A stretch of DNA of 41,635 bases, taken from positions 1 to 41,635 of the forward strand of contig JADFZJ010000036.1 in assembly GCA_015232555.1 (NCBI GenBank), given 5' to 3'. Both the position numbers and the translations under genes were made by a program. Shown here in pieces: positions 17,203-26,461 of this stretch. Within the stretch, counting starts at the first letter, position 1; every line of letters begins with the position of its first letter. The DNA is from Desulfamplus sp. (GTDB lineage: Bacteria > Desulfobacterota > Desulfobacteria > Desulfobacterales > Desulfobacteraceae). The notes under the pieces were generated by a model. The model worked only from the letters and a program-made list of their open reading frames with translations, had not been told where the DNA came from and searched no databases.

Positions 17203-19767
17203 TTATCCCTTCAACGGCGTAACATTCCATATATCTTCTGCATACTGCATAACCGCCCTGTCACTGGAAAATTTGCCCATATTGGCAGTGTTGAGTATCG
17301 ATTTTTTTGCCCAGTCGTGAGGATCGTTATAAGCCTTTCGGACTGCACCTTGTGCCTGAATGTATGAACGGTAATCGGCAAGCAGCATGTAATAATCACC
17401 CTGATCAAGCAGAGAGCGGACAATCGGGGCAAAGAGTTCTGGATTTTCAGGAGAGAAAAATCCATTGCCAATCATATCAATCACTTGTTTAAGTTCAGGG
17501 TCTTCCTCATAAAATTTACGAGGATTGTAGCCGTTCTGCCTTACTGAGCTTACTTCATCTGCATTAAGTCCAAAAATAAATATATTATTCTTTCCCACCT
17601 CCTGCATAATTTCAACATTCGCACCATCAAGAGTTCCAATGGTAAGGGCACCATTGAGGGCAAACTTCATGTTGCCTGTGCCAGATGCTTCCATTCCGGC
17701 AGTTGAAATCTGCTCTGAAAGGTCGGCTGCTGGAATCACCTTTTCAGCCTGTGAGATGCAGTAATTTGGCAAAAATATAACTTTAAGGTGTTTTTGCACC
17801 TGCGGATCACGATTGAGCTTATCTCCTACAGAGTTGATGAGTTTTATGATAAGTTTTGCCTGAGCATAGGCAGGTGCAGCCTTACCAGCAAATATAACTG
17901 TTCTTGGTACACTTTTAAAATTATCTGACTCGCTTTTGATATCAGAGTCTGACTCACCCTTGACGGCAGAACCAGATTTTATACGGTTATAGAGCGTAAT
18001 CACATGAAGAACATTAAGAAGCTGACGCTTGTATTCGTGGATTCTCTTGACATGCACATCAACCAAGCTGTTTACATTGACTATCAGACCCGTTTTTCTA
18101 AGAATATAATGGGCAAGCCGCTTTTTATTCTCATGCTTGACTGCCATCCACTCACTTCTAAACTGAGAGTCATTGGCAAGAGGTATAAGCTGTTTTAGAT
18201 GGTCAAGGTTATCTATCCAGCCTGAACCAATAGCAGATGTGATAAGCTCGGATAGAGTTGGATTTGCCTGATATAGCCATCTCCTTGGCGTGATGCCGTT
18301 GGTGATGTTTTTTATTTTGCCCGGAAACATGATGTCAAACGATTTGAACATTCCCTGCTTGATAATCTGTGTATGAAGTGCTGCCACTCCATTTACCGAA
18401 TGGCTTCCAACAATTGCAAGGTGTGCCATTTTAACAACTTTTCTGTCGCCATCTTTAATTATAGACATCTGAGAGGCAAGTTCTGGCTCGTTTGGAAATC
18501 TCTTTTTAACCTCTTCAAGAAAATATTGGTTGATTGCAAAAATAATATCAAGGTGACGTGGCAGGATACGCCCAAGCATATCAACAGTCCATGTCTCTAA
18601 TGCTTCGGGCAGCACCGTATGGTTTGTATATGCAAATGTGTTTACGCAGATATCCCAAGCATCTTTCCACTCCAAACCCTCTTCATCTATCAAAAGCCTC
18701 ATAAGCTCAGGAATTGCAATTGCAGGGTGAGTGTCATTTAGCTGAATCGCAACAAACTCTGGAAAACTTGTAAAGGTGCGGTTCTGTTTTTTATATCGCC
18801 GAAAAATATCTTGAATAGTTGCAGATACAAAGAAGTATTGCTGACGTAGCCTTAACTCTCTTCCCTTCTCCTGCTCATCGCTTGGATAGAGAACCTTAGA
18901 GATAGTTTCACTCAAGACTTTGTTCTCTACTGCTCCAATATAGTTACCCTGATTAAAGTAATCGAGTTCAAATTCACGACTCGATTTGGCAACCCAAAGC
19001 CTCATATTAGTTACAAAACAGGAGTCTGATTTATCTTTAGAGTTATAGTCAGATTCAGAGTCTGACTTTGGAGTGTATCCGGGAATAAATATATCGCAAG
19101 GCATTGCCATCACACTATCTGTTCCAACCCATCTGTAACGGGTACGACCGCTTTCGTCTGTGTATGTCTCTGTTCTTCCATAGAATAAGACTTTATAGAC
19201 ATTATCACGCCGTTTTATCTCCCAAGGGTTACCGCGGCGCATCCAGTTGTCGCTCTCTTCAGTCTGATATCCGTTTTTGATAACCTGATGAAATATCCCG
19301 TAATCATACCGGATTCCGTAACCATAACCGGGAAGCCGAAGGCGTGCCATTGAGTCCATATAGCACGATGCAAGTCGTCCAAGTCCGCCGTTGCCAAGAC
19401 CTGCGTCCCACTCTTCCTCTTCAATCTCGTTGATATCAAATCCCATCTCATCAAGGGTCTGCTCAACCTCCTCCTCCATGCCAAGGCTTATCAGGTAATT
19501 TTTAAGAAATCTGCCCGGCAGAAACTCCAATGATAGATAATAGACGCGCTTTGCAAGGTTGTCGTAACAGGCTCTTTGTGTATCAATCCATTGTTTTATA
19601 AGCCTTTCTCTTACACTGAATGCAAGACCAGTAAAGCAGTTGTATTTACTTGGACGTGATGGATCAGCACCAAGTGTTGCAAGAATATGGCGGCAGATAC
19701 TTTTTTTAAGATCGCCGTAAGGTTGAGAGCACTCATTTGAATCAACTGATGTGAATTGATGTGTCAT
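17203..19767 (-). CDS. glgP: glycogen phosphorylase
   Basis: 854 residues, GT35 family. It releases glucose-1-phosphate from glycogen using pyridoxal phosphate. ATG 19767 has CAGGAG 7 bases upstream. Key segments: RVYYLSLEFLPGRFLKN, EWDAGLGNGGLGRLASC, IQLNDTHPAIAIPELMR, VDVHVKRIHEYKRQLLN, and the cofactor site EASGTGNMKFALNG with the PLP lysine at K701. Two low-complexity Ser/Asp/Lys inserts break otherwise conserved regions: residues about 231-249 (KSDSESDYNSKDKSDS) and about 597-617 (KGESDSDIKSESDN). The two inserts share a 13-base identical DNA word. The catalytic residues appear intact. It is downstream of glgA on the same strand, so synthesis and breakdown are linked. Confidence 0.95.
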   Translation of the reverse strand: MTHQFTSVDSNECSQPYGDLKKSICRHILATLGADPSRPSKYNCFTGLAFSVRERLIKQWIDTQRACYDNLAKRVYYLSLEFLPGRFLKNYLISLGMEEEVEQTLDEMGFDINEIEEEEWDAGLGNGGLGRLASCYMDSMARLRLPGYGYGIRYDYGIFHQVIKNGYQTEESDNWMRRGNPWEIKRRDNVYKVLFYGRTETYTDESGRTRYRWVGTDSVMAMPCDIFIPGYTPKSDSESDYNSKDKSDSCFVTNMRLWVAKSSREFELDYFNQGNYIGAVENKVLSETISKVLYPSDEQEKGRELRLRQQYFFVSATIQDIFRRYKKQNRTFTSFPEFVAIQLNDTHPAIAIPELMRLLIDEEGLEWKDAWDICVNTFAYTNHTVLPEALETWTVDMLGRILPRHLDIIFAINQYFLEEVKKRFPNEPELASQMSIIKDGDRKVVKMAHLAIVGSHSVNGVAALHTQIIKQGMFKSFDIMFPGKIKNITNGITPRRWLYQANPTLSELITSAIGSGWIDNLDHLKQLIPLANDSQFRSEWMAVKHENKKRLAHYILRKTGLIVNVNSLVDVHVKRIHEYKRQLLNVLHVITLYNRIKSGSAVKGESDSDIKSESDNFKSVPRTVIFAGKAAPAYAQAKLIIKLINSVGDKLNRDPQVQKHLKVIFLPNYCISQAEKVIPAADLSEQISTAGMEASGTGNMKFALNGALTIGTLDGANVEIMQEVGKNNIFIFGLNADEVSSVRQNGYNPRKFYEEDPELKQVIDMIGNGFFSPENPELFAPIVRSLLDQGDYYMLLADYRSYIQAQGAVRKAYNDPHDWAKKSILNTANMGKFSSDRAVMQYAEDIWNVTPLKG

Positions 19768-19814
19768 AACGATTCTCCTGATTTTTCGGATTTTAATAAA
19801 ATTTCAAATGGATA

Positions 19815-19844
19815 ACAGTAGCATATTTTTGAATCATATTGCAA
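19815..19844 (-). promoter_or_regulatory. possible sigma70 promoter of glgP
   Basis: Reading the minus strand, TTGCAA (19844-19839) and TACTGT (19820-19815) are 18 bases apart. They lie about 50 bases upstream of the glgP start. Confidence 0.4.
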
Positions 19845-19892
19845 TATTTCAAAATACAGGAGATAGTTTTGAAAACAATAGCATCACAAAAG

Positions 19893-21533
19893 TCAATTTT
19901 CCATTATAGTTCTATAAAGAACTTCATACTGTTTTGCACTCGCGTCCCATGTAAATTTTTGCTCCATTGCTCGCTGCTGCATCTCAAAATATAGCGGCTT
20001 GTAATCCAAATAGAGTGTAACTGCTTGTTTTATTGCCTCATAACAGTTTTGGCTGTCTGGATAACCAAAACTTATGCCTGTTGCCTGATTTTCTGTCTGC
20101 TTTGTTTTAGAGGGTCTTTTAGTGGTCTTGGCAGGTTTTTTAGACGCTGTATTCGAGAGATTCGCTTTTTTACTGCTCTTACCCACTTTTTTCTTTGCTT
20201 GACTTGCAATCATACTCTCTATGGTAAGAGGGATAACAGTATCTTTTAATCCGCCTGTCTCCCTTATAATCGGAATTGTGCCATAGGCAAGGCTATAAAG
20301 CTGATTTAATCCGCACGGTTCAAACAGAGATGGCATCATAAAAAAATCAGAACCAGCCTCAATAAGATGGGACAGAACATTGTCATATCCATTTACAAAG
20401 CTCATTTTTTCAGGATAACGTCTCTCCAAATGGTGAATCCATGAGCCATAATAGTGCTCTCCAGAGCCAAGAATTGCAATCTGGACAGGAGCATCTTCAT
20501 ACAGAACCCTTTCAAGGGCAGGAAGCAGATAGTCAAAACCTTTTTGTGCAACAAGCCTGCTGACAAGACCAAATAGCGGGATATCTTTTTTTGTGGAAAG
20601 CTCAACATTATAAGAAAAACCGAGTTTGTCAGAAGATTCCATATTGGAGGGAAGCCCCATACGAGATTGGAGTGAACTCTTGCAAAGAGCCTTTCCAGCC
20701 ATATCTTGAGCAGAAAAATGGTGTGGAATGAACGGGTCTGTCTCAGGATTCCACAATGTGTAGTCACAGCCGTTTAAAATCCCTGTAAAATTATCTCTTC
20801 TGCTGTTCAAATAGTGCCATAAGTTCTGGTGAGAACTCTCTGGCTTTAGAAGTTCTTGAGAATATCCAGGGCTTACAGCATTTACAGCATCGGCATACAT
20901 TATGCCACATTTAAGCAGATTGATAAAACCATACTCCTCCATCAGTTCACTTGTAAAACGCTCAGGCATAATACCAAGAGGCTCAAGCCACTTTTTATCT
21001 GTCAACCCCTGATACTCACCATTATGGATTGTCAGAATGGTTTTTGTGTTTTTGAATTCAGGGCAAAAATCAGGGTGATATGAGTAGTGCTCTTTGAGAT
21101 AGTATGGAAGAATTGCTGTCTGCCAGTCGTTACAGTGGATAATATCTGGTATCCACTGTTCTTGTAAACATTGCTCCAACGCAGCTTTGCAAAAAAATCC
21201 GTAACGAAAAGCATTATCTTGGTATGGATGGATGCCGTCATCATATATGCCGTCACGGCTGAAAAAGTCATGGTGCTCCACAAGCCTTATGGTAATCTTT
21301 CCAAGATTGGCATGGTGAACAAGGCAGCCATAATAGGTTGAGTGGTTCAGATTAAAATAGAGCGGTTCAGATTTTACAGATGCAGGAAAGACGGAATTTT
21401 TATATTTGGGCAGTATGACCCTTACATCATGCCCTCGTTCTATGAGTGTTTTTGGCAATGCTGCTGCAAAATCTGCAAGTCCGCCTGTTTTCACGATGCC
21501 GTCAATCTCGGATGCTACCATCAGGATTTTCAT
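19893..21533 (-). CDS. glgA: glycogen synthase (ADP-glucose type)
   Basis: 546 residues, GT5 family. It extends alpha-1,4-glucan from ADP-glucose. ATG 21533 has GGAGA 7 bases upstream. The N-terminal KTGGLAD motif (about 15-21) binds ADP-glucose. Other family segments are ILTIHNGEYQG, DAVNAVSPGYSQEL, GILNGCDYTLWNPETDP, PLFGLVSRLVAQKGFDYL, and the catalytic-loop region MMPSLFEPCGLNQLYSLAYG. Residues about 440-485, between VIPLTIESM and GISFGYP, are a 45-residue Lys/Ser/Thr-rich insert (KKPAKTTKRPSKTKQ) where homologues have a short loop. This makes the protein longer than the usual 480 or so residues. It is followed by glgP after 125 bases. Confidence 0.95.
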   Translation of the reverse strand: MKILMVASEIDGIVKTGGLADFAAALPKTLIERGHDVRVILPKYKNSVFPASVKSEPLYFNLNHSTYYGCLVHHANLGKITIRLVEHHDFFSRDGIYDDGIHPYQDNAFRYGFFCKAALEQCLQEQWIPDIIHCNDWQTAILPYYLKEHYSYHPDFCPEFKNTKTILTIHNGEYQGLTDKKWLEPLGIMPERFTSELMEEYGFINLLKCGIMYADAVNAVSPGYSQELLKPESSHQNLWHYLNSRRDNFTGILNGCDYTLWNPETDPFIPHHFSAQDMAGKALCKSSLQSRMGLPSNMESSDKLGFSYNVELSTKKDIPLFGLVSRLVAQKGFDYLLPALERVLYEDAPVQIAILGSGEHYYGSWIHHLERRYPEKMSFVNGYDNVLSHLIEAGSDFFMMPSLFEPCGLNQLYSLAYGTIPIIRETGGLKDTVIPLTIESMIASQAKKKVGKSSKKANLSNTASKKPAKTTKRPSKTKQTENQATGISFGYPDSQNCYEAIKQAVTLYLDYKPLYFEMQQRAMEQKFTWDASAKQYEVLYRTIMEN

Positions 21534-21631
21534 TACACTTTCTCCATTATTAATTATTCTAATTATTTAGGAATTTCAATCAACAATAATTGCAGCGAAG
21601 CTGCTTATATTCCTATCCATTGCCACTATGT

Positions 21632-22939
21632 TTAATTTTTGTCCATAGTCTCATGGGAGCAGAGTGCTGCCACAAAAGCAATCAATGCACATATAAACAG
21701 AGGTAGAAAAGCGGATTTATATGCAGATATTGTAAATAGATCATTAACTTTTTCATGCTTTTCTAAGATATATCCTAAAAACGGCTGAAAAAGAGCACCG
21801 CCGATAAAAGGAAACAGATTTGCAAGACCAGTAGCTGTACCCGCAATTGCAATTGGGAAAAGCTCCTTGCTCATTGTAAATACAACAGCCCCTACTGCAT
21901 TACCACAGACAGTTATCATAAAATATACTATATACAACGCCCAAACAGGAATAGATTCAGAAAATGCGAGCAGTGCAGTAATAAAAATCATAATAATTGA
22001 GGTGATTATAAGGACTGGTTTTCTCTGTCCAAATATCTTGTCAGAAAGCCATGTAAGAAACGGTGCTCCAACAACTAATCCAAATGCCATCATAGAGAGA
22101 ATATGCCCAGCCTCATCTTTGCTCATTGCATAAACGTGCATAAGATAAGGTCCACCCCATAGCCCCCCAAATGAGAAAAAAATGGCAAAATCGAAAAAAA
22201 ACCATACAGCTAAAGCCCAGAAATACCGAGAGCCAACCACCTGCTTGACTGCAATAAACAAACTTGTATTTGCAGCGTCAGAGGGATTTTTCTGTTTTAT
22301 ATTCTCCTTAAACTCTTCTTTTACCTCTTTTTTGACCTGATCACTTTTCAATACCCAACCTTTATCCTCAGGACGGTTACGGACAAAAATCCAAACTAAT
22401 AGAGCTAAAAACAGAGTTACTATACCAATTGCAATAAAAGAGTTTCTCCATCCAACCCAGTTACTGAGCCATACTAATGGTGTTGATGCAATCAGTGAGC
22501 CTATACCTCCCATACCAAGCAGTATGCCTGTCATGTAGGCAAACTCTCTTGGTGCAAACCACTCAGATAAGATTTTCAAAGTAGGTACAAATAACATTGA
22601 AACACCTATCCCAACTACAGCACGACCAATGATTGCCCATGTTACTGTAGGTGCAAGACCAAGCATAACAGAGCCAGTAAATGCAACTATGAAAAATAGT
22701 GTAATTGTCTTTCTTGCTCCCCATGAATCAGAGAGAAGCCCTGCTGGAAGCTGCATCAATGCATAGGGATAAAAATAGGCTGACCCTAAAAGTCCAATTA
22801 AAGAGGGTCCTGCATTTAAATCTTTCATCAGATCAACAGCAAGAACCGAGGCACAGAGACGATGAAAATAGACAAGAATATAGCTTGTAGAGAGAATTAC
22901 GAAAATAAGCCAACGGTAACTCTTCATATTGTTAATCAT
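21632..22939 (-). CDS. MFS transporter
   Basis: 435 residues with about 12 hydrophobic helices and the MFS loop motif in GLLSDSWGARK between helices 2 and 3. FHRLCASVLAVDLMKDL in helix 1 and the WVGWRNSF region resemble organophosphate/anion or sugar-acid type MFS proteins, but the substrate cannot be read from the sequence. ATG 22939 or the in-frame ATG 22927 could start it. The central cytoplasmic loop (residues about 198-225) is a Lys/Glu-rich stretch (KSDQVKKEVKEEFKENIKQK). It lies between glgC and glgA on the same strand, so a link with carbohydrate or phosphate-sugar traffic is possible but unproven. Confidence 0.85.
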   Translation of the reverse strand: MINNMKSYRWLIFVILSTSYILVYFHRLCASVLAVDLMKDLNAGPSLIGLLGSAYFYPYALMQLPAGLLSDSWGARKTITLFFIVAFTGSVMLGLAPTVTWAIIGRAVVGIGVSMLFVPTLKILSEWFAPREFAYMTGILLGMGGIGSLIASTPLVWLSNWVGWRNSFIAIGIVTLFLALLVWIFVRNRPEDKGWVLKSDQVKKEVKEEFKENIKQKNPSDAANTSLFIAVKQVVGSRYFWALAVWFFFDFAIFFSFGGLWGGPYLMHVYAMSKDEAGHILSMMAFGLVVGAPFLTWLSDKIFGQRKPVLIITSIIMIFITALLAFSESIPVWALYIVYFMITVCGNAVGAVVFTMSKELFPIAIAGTATGLANLFPFIGGALFQPFLGYILEKHEKVNDLFTISAYKSAFLPLFICALIAFVAALCSHETMDKN

Positions 22940-22973
22940 AAATTAAGAAAACTCCGCCTTTAATTTTTGTATT

Positions 22974-23011
22974 AAAAAGGGGACATAAATTTGAATTTAT
23001 CTCCCCTTTTT
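22974..23011 (-). terminator. strong bidirectional terminator after glgC
   Basis: AAAAAGGGGA at the left pairs with TCCCCTTTTT at the right, and the internal ATAAATT/AATTTAT also pairs, making an almost perfect stem of about 17 bp. A-tract and T-tract lie on the two sides. It is 70 bases after the glgC stop and before the MFS start, so glgC is probably a separate transcript. Confidence 0.85.
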
Positions 23012-23080
23012 CAGTTTTTTTTTGTTATTCTCTGTTTTAACGATATTACAATATACTGTCAGTTTTTTACCATTTGATTA

Positions 23081-24316
23081 TCAATCAAAACCTACCCTTG
23101 CGCCTTTAGGAATAACAACAACTCCATTTTCAGATACTTGAAAACGCTTTCTATCATATTCTGGGTCTTCTCCAATTACTGTATTGGGAGCAACTGTAAC
23201 CTCTTGATCAAAGATTGCTCTTCTGATGCGGCAGCCCGTGCCTATCTCTGTATTTCCCATAATTACAGATTTTTCAATATACGAATGGCTATGAATGTGC
23301 ACTCTATAACCAAGAATACTCTGATTTACAACCGAGCCGCTGATAATGCAGCCTGATGATACAGCAGAGTTGATAGCATGACCCATTCTGTTTGCTTCAT
23401 CATGGACAAATTTGGCAGGGGGAACTGCTGGATGGTAGCTTCTCAGAGGCCAATATCTATTATAAAGATCAAAAGGCGGAGTTACAGATATAAGGTCCAT
23501 GTTTGCCTGATAATAGGAGTCAATTGTACCAACATCACGCCAATACCCCTTTGAATTTTCAGGCTCTCCACGTATTGCATTGGTTGAAAAATCATAAACA
23601 TAGACATCACCACGAGGAACCATCATCGGGATTATGTTATGACCAAAATCGTGTATAGATTTATCGTCTTCAGCATCTATTTGCAGATAGTTTACAAGAG
23701 CGTCTGCATCAAAAACATAGTTTCCCATAGATGCCAACACATGGGTTGGACGGTCTGGAATGGTTTTGGGATTCTCTTTTGGCTTCTCCTCAAATCCTAT
23801 CATCTTTCCGTTGTCGTCAACCTCAATAACACCAAACTTATTAGCCTCCTCAACAGGTACAGGAATTGCGGCAACAGTGAGGGCAGCCCCTCTATCCCTG
23901 TGATAGTCAATCATCTGACGGATATCCATCTTGTAGATATGATCTCCACCAAATACACAGACAAATTCAGGATCATAGCTATCAATCAGGTTGAGATTCT
24001 GATATATTGCATCAGCAGTTCCCTTGTACCAGTGCCTTCCAGTTCGCATCTGTGCGGGTATAGGATCAATAAAATGGCCTGTTACACCGCTGACACGCCA
24101 AGCCTGACTCAAATGCTTCATCAGGGAGTGGGATTTGAACTGGGTCAGTACAAAAACCTTAAGTATATCTGAGTTGACAAAGTTGCTCAGAACAAAATCA
24201 ATAATTCTGTAACTGCCACCAAAGGGCACAGCAGGTTTAGCTCTTAAACTTGTGAAAGGAAAAAGACGTGTGCCTTCACCGCCTGCCAAAATCATTGAGA
24301 GAATACTGGACATCAT
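23081..24316 (-). CDS. glgC: glucose-1-phosphate adenylyltransferase
   Basis: 411 residues. It makes ADP-glucose from ATP and glucose-1-phosphate, the committed step of bacterial glycogen synthesis. Starts at ATG 24316 or 24313, after a GGGGG-rich site. The nucleotidyltransferase domain opens with LAGGEGTRLFPFTSLRAKPA and continues with the FGGSYRIIDFVLSN, GTADAIYQN, VFGGDHIYKMD and GFEEKP segments. The C-terminal left-handed beta-helix has VNQSILGYRVHIHSHSYIE and ends KGARVGFD. It is upstream of the MFS-glgA-glgP genes on the same strand and divergent from the CoA-transferase fusion, with 220 bases between them. Confidence 0.95.
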   Translation of the reverse strand: MMSSILSMILAGGEGTRLFPFTSLRAKPAVPFGGSYRIIDFVLSNFVNSDILKVFVLTQFKSHSLMKHLSQAWRVSGVTGHFIDPIPAQMRTGRHWYKGTADAIYQNLNLIDSYDPEFVCVFGGDHIYKMDIRQMIDYHRDRGAALTVAAIPVPVEEANKFGVIEVDDNGKMIGFEEKPKENPKTIPDRPTHVLASMGNYVFDADALVNYLQIDAEDDKSIHDFGHNIIPMMVPRGDVYVYDFSTNAIRGEPENSKGYWRDVGTIDSYYQANMDLISVTPPFDLYNRYWPLRSYHPAVPPAKFVHDEANRMGHAINSAVSSGCIISGSVVNQSILGYRVHIHSHSYIEKSVIMGNTEIGTGCRIRRAIFDQEVTVAPNTVIGEDPEYDRKRFQVSENGVVVIPKGARVGFD

Positions 24317-24536
24317 TTACCCCCTTGTTTGTGTAAAAATTTTATCCATTTTGATAGTTTTGACTATTCTAAAGCCTTAAAGAATAAGATGTCAAGCAAT
24401 GAAAAATGAAAATAGCACTTCCCCATTTTACTTGATTGAAACAGGTAATGCTGTTAAATTTTATTCAATATTTAAGATCAGATGTAAGACTTTTGCCATC
24501 TACAATTTTGTGTAAAAAACGTTAAGGAGATGTTTT

Positions 24537-26429
24537 ATGGGAAATATAAGTTATTGGGCAGATGATTATGTCCATAAAAAACGGTCAGTTATCGATGCTG
24601 TCAGTCGGATACATTCTGGTCAGAGAGTATTTATAGGTTCATACTGTGGGGAACCGCAGGCTCTTGTAAAGGGGCTGGCTGATATATCAAGCAAGTTAAG
24701 TAATGTTGAGATTATCCGCCTGATGTCAAGGGAGACCACCCCGCTCACGCAGATAGCAGATCAAACCAATGATCAGGCTATGAATATACGATCAATATAT
24801 TTAGGTTCAGCTAAATCAGAAGAGCTTGGAAAAAACAAACGATTTTATACTCCTGTCAACATGGCTGAAGTTCCCCGCCTCTTCAGCAGCAGGAGAATTC
24901 CTATTGATGTTGCAATAATTCAGGTATCTCCTCCTGATGATTTTGGATGGATGAGTCTTGGAGTCTCTGTTGATGTAACATTGTCTGCCGCACTTTCTGC
25001 CGATACTGTAATAGCTCAGGTAAACTCCAGAATGCCTATGGTTCTTGGACAGAGCTTTATCCATGTCAATGATGTTGATTTTATTGTGGAGTTGGATGAG
25101 GATTTAATGACAATAACCTCCAACCCACCACCCCAGAAAGATGCAAAAATAGGTCAGCACATTGTCAGGTTGATTGAAGATGGTTCAACTCTTCAAATTG
25201 GTCTTGATGCAGCCTCACAGGCAACAATTCAGGCTCTTTCCAATAAAAACGATCTTGGTATTCATTCACAGTTTTTAACTGATGATATGATGCACCTCTA
25301 TTCAAGAGGGGTTATAACAAATAAGAAAAAGGGTATTAACAACGGAAAAATGGTGGCTGGCTGTTCAGTTGGAACCAAAGCACTGTATGAATTTCTCCAT
25401 ATCAATCCTGCGGTTGAGTTTCAGCCTTTTGACTATGTGAATGATCTTGAAATCATCTCAAAACACAACAAAATGGTCTCCATGAATGTTGCTCAGATGA
25501 TCGATCTGTTTGGGCAGGTTTCATGCGATGCACAATCTTATACTTTATATGCTGGAGTATCAGGTATTGCCGATTTTATGAGAGGAGCAAACCGATCCAA
25601 AGGCGGCAAATCCATTATTATGGTCAACTCAACCACTACTGTTAAGGATGATAACGGCACAGAAAAAAAGGTGAGCTGCATTGTTCCCCAGTTCTCCAAC
25701 ATAGTTGTAACCATTCCGCGCGAGGATATACGTTATGTTGTTACAGAGTTCGGATCTGTCAACTTGTTTGGCAAGAGCACTCAAGAGCGGGCATTTGCAC
25801 TTATAAGCGTGGCACACCCTGAATTTCGTGATGAACTTTTAAACGAAGCCAAAAAACTTGGCATGATAGGTCAAGAGCGAACACTTGGCGAAGCTGTTTA
25901 TGGAATATACCCTGTCAAACTTGAAGAGGTTATAACCATAAATCGCAAAAAGATAACGTTAAGACCAGCTAAACCTGTGGATGACAGGCGGATTCAGGAG
26001 CATTTTTACCAGCTTGATAAAGCGGATGTTATATCAAGGTTTTTCCATGAAAAGACAAAATTTCTCCGTGATGACATTGAGGTGATGAGCCAGATTGATT
26101 ACAAGAGAAATCTTACGATAATAGCTCTTGAGGGTGAAATGGGCTTTGACAGGGTTGTAGGTGTTGGCAGCTACTATCTTGAACCAGCAACTAATATGGC
26201 TGAAGTTGCGTTCTCTATAAGCAAAGACTACCAAAATCAAGGAGTTGGAAGAGCACTAATTCGTAAACTTGCAGAAGCTGCACGCAGTAGGGCTATAAAT
26301 GGACTTTTTGCAGTAACATCGACCAGTAACAAAAATATGATAAAGCTGTTCAAGAGCCTGCCCTATAAAGTTCAATCTGAAGTTGATGATGATATACTGT
26401 TAAGCTGTCGTTTTAACGAGTCAAAATAA
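24537..26429 (+). CDS. acetyl-CoA hydrolase/transferase-GNAT acetyltransferase fusion
   Basis: 630 residues with two enzyme domains. Residues 1 to about 450 are a CoA-transferase family I domain of the acetyl-CoA hydrolase/4-hydroxybutyrate CoA-transferase type: VSPPDDFGWMSLGVSVD, then VVTEFGSVNLFGKSTQERA, then LISVAHPEFRDELL near its end. Residues about 460-630 are a GNAT domain (ITLRPAKPVDDRRIQEHFYQ, with acetyl-CoA loop QNQGVGRAL). ATG 24537 has AAGGAGA 7 bases upstream. Such fusions are known in delta-type bacteria. A likely idea is acyl-CoA turnover coupled to protein or small-molecule acylation, but the acceptor is unknown. It ends 32 bases before the antiporter gene, so the two are probably co-transcribed. 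Confidence 0.88.
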   Translation: MGNISYWADDYVHKKRSVIDAVSRIHSGQRVFIGSYCGEPQALVKGLADISSKLSNVEIIRLMSRETTPLTQIADQTNDQAMNIRSIYLGSAKSEELGKNKRFYTPVNMAEVPRLFSSRRIPIDVAIIQVSPPDDFGWMSLGVSVDVTLSAALSADTVIAQVNSRMPMVLGQSFIHVNDVDFIVELDEDLMTITSNPPPQKDAKIGQHIVRLIEDGSTLQIGLDAASQATIQALSNKNDLGIHSQFLTDDMMHLYSRGVITNKKKGINNGKMVAGCSVGTKALYEFLHINPAVEFQPFDYVNDLEIISKHNKMVSMNVAQMIDLFGQVSCDAQSYTLYAGVSGIADFMRGANRSKGGKSIIMVNSTTTVKDDNGTEKKVSCIVPQFSNIVVTIPREDIRYVVTEFGSVNLFGKSTQERAFALISVAHPEFRDELLNEAKKLGMIGQERTLGEAVYGIYPVKLEEVITINRKKITLRPAKPVDDRRIQEHFYQLDKADVISRFFHEKTKFLRDDIEVMSQIDYKRNLTIIALEGEMGFDRVVGVGSYYLEPATNMAEVAFSISKDYQNQGVGRALIRKLAEAARSRAINGLFAVTSTSNKNMIKLFKSLPYKVQSEVDDDILLSCRFNESK

Positions 26430-26461
26430 AGTAATGTTCTTTTAAAATTTGGTCTGATCTT

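Noticed and set aside
23639-24172. 177-codon ORF antisense to glgC
   Set aside because: Shadow of a strongly conserved gene; no ribosome site or recognisable domain.
24317-24536. Riboswitch or defined promoters in the glgC/CoA-transferase divergent gap
   Set aside because: The sequence is AT-rich with only weak -10-like matches and no convincing conserved RNA fold visible.
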